Shown here: positions 61,405-64,000 of the stretch, piece after piece | Layout of the letters: each line of letters starts with the position of its first letter | How positions within the stretch are numbered: the stretch's first letter is position 1 | Origin: CAZNPU01 sp964575335 | GTDB taxonomy: Bacteria > Planctomycetota > Phycisphaerae > Phycisphaerales > SM1A02 | DNA length: 64,000 bases | Reading direction: 5' to 3' | NCBI GenBank assembly: GCA_964575335.1 | Contig: CAZNPU010000005.1 | Coordinates: forward strand, 79,812-143,811 | Program-made: the position numbers and the translations under genes | The notes under the pieces: model-generated | Databases searched by the model: none | What the model was told of the DNA's origin: nothing | The model's input: only the letters and a program-made list of their open reading frames with translations

Positions 61405-64000
61405 CCACTCTCGACGCACCCGTTGCCCGTATCTCCGACAGCCGCTTTGCCGCCCTCAAGGCCAAGCTGCGCGAACTCTTCGAGCTGGACAAGTCCGATC
61501 TCGACTTCGGCATCTATCGCATCATCAATGCCCGCAACACCGAGATCACCGAATTCCTCGACCGCCAGCTCAAGGATGTCGTCCGCGACACCCTCAACGA
61601 GCACGGCGAGGACGCTACGAAGCAGATCCAGGCCGAACTTGAAAAGACCATTGAAGGCCTGCGCAACGCCGGCCTTGATGACCAGGCCATCGAAGGCGCC
61701 AAGAAAGTCCAGGAACTTCGCGCCAAACTGGCCTCCGCCGGCGGCACGGCCGCGGAGGGCCTCGAAGCCGACATCTACAACCACCTCCTGGCCTTCTTCT
61801 CTCGCTACTACGACGAAGGCGACTTCATCTCCAAGCGCCGCTACAAGGGCGACACCTACGCCATCCCCTACTCCGGCGAGGAAGTCGTCCTCCACTGGGC
61901 CAACAAGGACCAGTACTACATCAAGTCCGGCGAGTGGCACAAAGACTACCGCTTTCGGATTGGAAACAAATCAATCCACTTCAAACTCGTCGAAGCCACA
62001 CAGGAAGGCGGTGGCGGCAACAATAAGGAGCCCGACGAAGCCAAACGCCGGTACATCATCGACTTCAACAACCCTATCGAAATCTCCGAACGTGAACTGG
62101 TCATCCGCTTCCACTTCCGCGCGCCCACCGAGGAAGAAAAGCACAAAGCCGCCGACAACTGCGTCGCCATCTTCGGCGGAAAGTACGCCAAGTCCACCAA
62201 AGGCGACGAACGCGAACAATTCTGCGCCCTCGCCGAAAAGGTCGTGCTCGAAGCGCTGACGAGCCGCGATCGCGAAGGCGCGGCATGGCTGAAACATATC
62301 ACCCAATCCGCGCCCACCGAGGCCAAGCCCAAGCGCACTATCCTCGGCAAGCATCTCGATCACTTCACGGCGCGCAACACCTTCGATTACTTCATCCACA
62401 AGGACCTCGGCGGCTTTCTCCGCCGCGAACTCGACTTCTACATCAAGAACGAAGTCGTCCGTCTCGACGACCTCGAGACGCTTCCGCCCGACCACCTGCG
62501 GAAAGTCCAGGGCCGCGTGAAGGCCATCCGCCGCGTCGCCGGCCGCATCATCGACCTACTGGCGTCCATCGAGGACTTCCAGAAGAAGATGTGGCTGAAG
62601 AAAAAACTCGTGCTGGAAACGAACTGGCTCGTCACCATCGACCGCATCCCCGACCGCCTGCGCGACGTCGTCGCCGCCAACGAGGCGCAGTGGAAGCAAT
62701 GGGAGGCGCTGGGATTCAGACCCGAAGCCGACGACGCCGGCGAACTGTTCGAAGATCCCGTGTGGGGAACCCGCGAATATCTCGATGCCCATCCAAACCT
62801 CGTCGTGGACACCGCGCTGTTCCCTGACGAATTCAAGACCGCACTGCTCGCCAGCGAGGAAATCCTGGGAGGGAAGGCCACACTTGACGAAGCGACCACC
62901 GGCGTGCTGATCCACTCCGAAAATTTTCAGGCGCTCAATCTGCTTCAGGAACGCTACCGCGAACAGATCAAGTGCGTGTATATCGATCCACCGTATAACA
63001 CGGGAAACGATGGGTTCATTTACAAAGATGGCTATGTGGAGTCAAGTTGGCTTAGCCTGCTTGGCCCTCGGCTAGAAGTTGCGCGGGCCTTGCTTTCCGA
63101 GAGGGGCGTAACCATGGCGAGCATCGACGACAATGAAGCTCCCCAGCTGACGGCATTGCATGCTTATGTATACGGAAAAACACAATTCGTTGCTCAAATT
63201 ATTTGGAAACGTCGCAGCACGCCTCCAAACGATAAGGTGATCGGTTCTCAGCACGAATACATCCAAGTGTTCGCAAAGGATGCTCGTTGCGTCGCCCTCA
63301 ATCTACGGCCACGAGGTAGGGAGCGGCTGGCAAAATACAAAAACCCCGACAATCATCCAAAAGGGCCTTGGGTTCTCGGCGACCTCCAAGCTAATGTCAA
63401 AGGAGGTCGTTATGTTTCCTCCCTGCACTTTCCCATTGTCAATCCTCTTACAGGGGAGAAGTACTACCCCAAGAACAAAGGAAATTGGCGTTTCAACGAA
63501 GCCAGAATCAAGCAGCTTATTAAAGCCAATGAAATCTACTTTGGCCCCGATGGCCGAGGTTTTCCAAAGCTCAAAAGATTCCTCTGTGATGTGAAGCCTG
63601 GCATCACATACACAACGCTTTGGGATTTTGTTCCGATGAACGCAATTGGATCTTACGAATTGGAAGGTCTTCTTGCGGATGGCGCAACCCTAGAGAATCC
63701 AAAGCCAAGCGGCTTGATCCTAGAACTGACTTTGCTCGGTGCAGGACCGACGGATTGGGTGCTTGATTATTTTGCGGGCTCAGGCTCAACCGGACATGCG
63801 GTGCTTCGCGCAAATCGAGAGCACGAAGCCAGCAAGCGATTCATTTTGATTGAGCTAGGCGCTCATTTCCACACCGTTCTCAAGCCGCGCATTGCCAAGG
63901 TGATCTACTCGCCCGACTGGAAGGACGGCAAGGCGCAGTCGCACAACAAGCCCCTGCCCGGCGGCGCGCTCGTCAAGTACTTCGCCCTCGAATCCTACGA
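61401..64000 (+). CDS. Large beta-class (Mod-like) DNA methyltransferase, 3' end outside window
   Basis: Reading frame open from ATG 61401 (overlapping the sigma stop as ATGA) through the right edge, 866 codons without a stop. The first 490 residues are an extension: SDLDFGIYRIINARNTEITE near residue 32, then charged helices. The catalytic order is DPPYNTGN at residues 529-536 (motif IV) followed by DYFAGSGSTGHAV from residue 789 (motif I), which is the beta class used by type III Mod and other adenine N6 methyltransferases. The region between is probably the target-recognition domain. Codon use changes inside the gene: strongly C/G-ending in both flanks, mixed between about 62985 and 63870. 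Confidence 0.9.
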   Translation, partial: MTTLDAPVARISDSRFAALKAKLRELFELDKSDLDFGIYRIINARNTEITEFLDRQLKDVVRDTLNEHGEDATKQIQAELEKTIEGLRNAGLDDQAIEGAKKVQELRAKLASAGGTAAEGLEADIYNHLLAFFSRYYDEGDFISKRRYKGDTYAIPYSGEEVVLHWANKDQYYIKSGEWHKDYRFRIGNKSIHFKLVEATQEGGGGNNKEPDEAKRRYIIDFNNPIEISERELVIRFHFRAPTEEEKHKAADNCVAIFGGKYAKSTKGDEREQFCALAEKVVLEALTSRDREGAAWLKHITQSAPTEAKPKRTILGKHLDHFTARNTFDYFIHKDLGGFLRRELDFYIKNEVVRLDDLETLPPDHLRKVQGRVKAIRRVAGRIIDLLASIEDFQKKMWLKKKLVLETNWLVTIDRIPDRLRDVVAANEAQWKQWEALGFRPEADDAGELFEDPVWGTREYLDAHPNLVVDTALFPDEFKTALLASEEILGGKATLDEATTGVLIHSENFQALNLLQERYREQIKCVYIDPPYNTGNDGFIYKDGYVESSWLSLLGPRLEVARALLSERGVTMASIDDNEAPQLTALHAYVYGKTQFVAQIIWKRRSTPPNDKVIGSQHEYIQVFAKDARCVALNLRPRGRERLAKYKNPDNHPKGPWVLGDLQANVKGGRYVSSLHFPIVNPLTGEKYYPKNKGNWRFNEARIKQLIKANEIYFGPDGRGFPKLKRFLCDVKPGITYTTLWDFVPMNAIGSYELEGLLADGATLENPKPSGLILELTLLGAGPTDWVLDYFAGSGSTGHAVLRANREHEASKRFILIELGAHFHTVLKPRIAKVIYSPDWKDGKAQSHNKPLPGGALVKYFALESY

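Noticed and set aside
61423..62259. 278-residue plus-strand frame rich in Ser, Thr, Pro and Ala
   Set aside because: It is an out-of-frame reading of the methyltransferase gene; the strongly C-ending codons create this biased shadow protein.
57297..64000. Classic DISARM or BREX assignment
   Set aside because: The SNF2 helicase and methyltransferase recall DISARM class 1, but no drmA, drmB or drmC-like gene is seen; the methyltransferase has DPPY in Mod-like order rather than PglX-type NPPY, and no pglZ or brx gene is present. Genes beyond 64000 could change this.
1..64000. CRISPR arrays, insertion sequences and rRNA genes
   Set aside because: No regularly spaced direct repeats with unique spacers, no transposase-like protein and no rRNA sequence were found.

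Overview
The window is a stretch of bacterial chromosome, estimated at about 58% G+C, carrying roughly fifty protein genes, no rRNA and no recognisable tRNA. Many small predicted lipoproteins, a TIGR03118-type secreted protein, an MraZ without its usual partner, a plant-type ferredoxin-NADP reductase and a complex I membrane-arm operon fit a planctomycete of the Phycisphaerae type. That assignment is an inference from gene content and style, not a phylogeny.

Positions 1-57,000 look like housekeeping and conserved hypothetical genes. From left to right: the 3' part of a ferredoxin-NADP reductase; a divergent cysK/cysE pair for cysteine synthesis; the glyoxylate bypass (malate synthase and isocitrate lyase), facing tsf-rpsB across a bidirectional terminator; dihydroorotase and two small lipoproteins; a compact uvrC; a TPR lipoprotein; a DUF167 protein; a TlpA-like thioredoxin; an amidohydrolase and moaC. 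Then come a TIGR03118 protein, a second amidohydrolase, a glycosyltransferase, a flavin reductase, mraZ followed by a long hairpin-rich non-coding stretch, csrA, a NifU-like protein, an M48 protease, dapF, an M20 peptidase and the translationally coupled pgsA-pgpA pair. The complex I genes nuoJKLMN follow, with an extra 36-residue reading frame between nuoK and nuoL. After them lie a FemAB-like acetyltransferase, two related membrane proteins, a YyaL-type thioredoxin protein with a C-terminal DsbD-like domain, OsmC, a Nudix hydrolase and two AI-2E family permeases.

Positions 57,297-64,000 are different. Four genes are joined by ATGA stop/start overlaps: an excisionase-like helix-turn-helix protein, an SNF2 helicase, a sigma-70-family protein, and a large beta-class DNA methyltransferase that runs off the window. 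This has the build of a restriction/defence cassette, but a sigma-factor-like protein between helicase and methyltransferase does not match any named system I know. The methyltransferase also changes codon use sharply across its catalytic and target-recognition core, which suggests module exchange. This is the best candidate for an undescribed system here.

Other structure includes a 165-base dispersed element bounded by inverted CGCGGAG repeats (two full copies and one degenerate), a 10-base-period GTGGG-like array in front of mraZ, several intrinsic terminators, and small direct repeats in intergenic regions.
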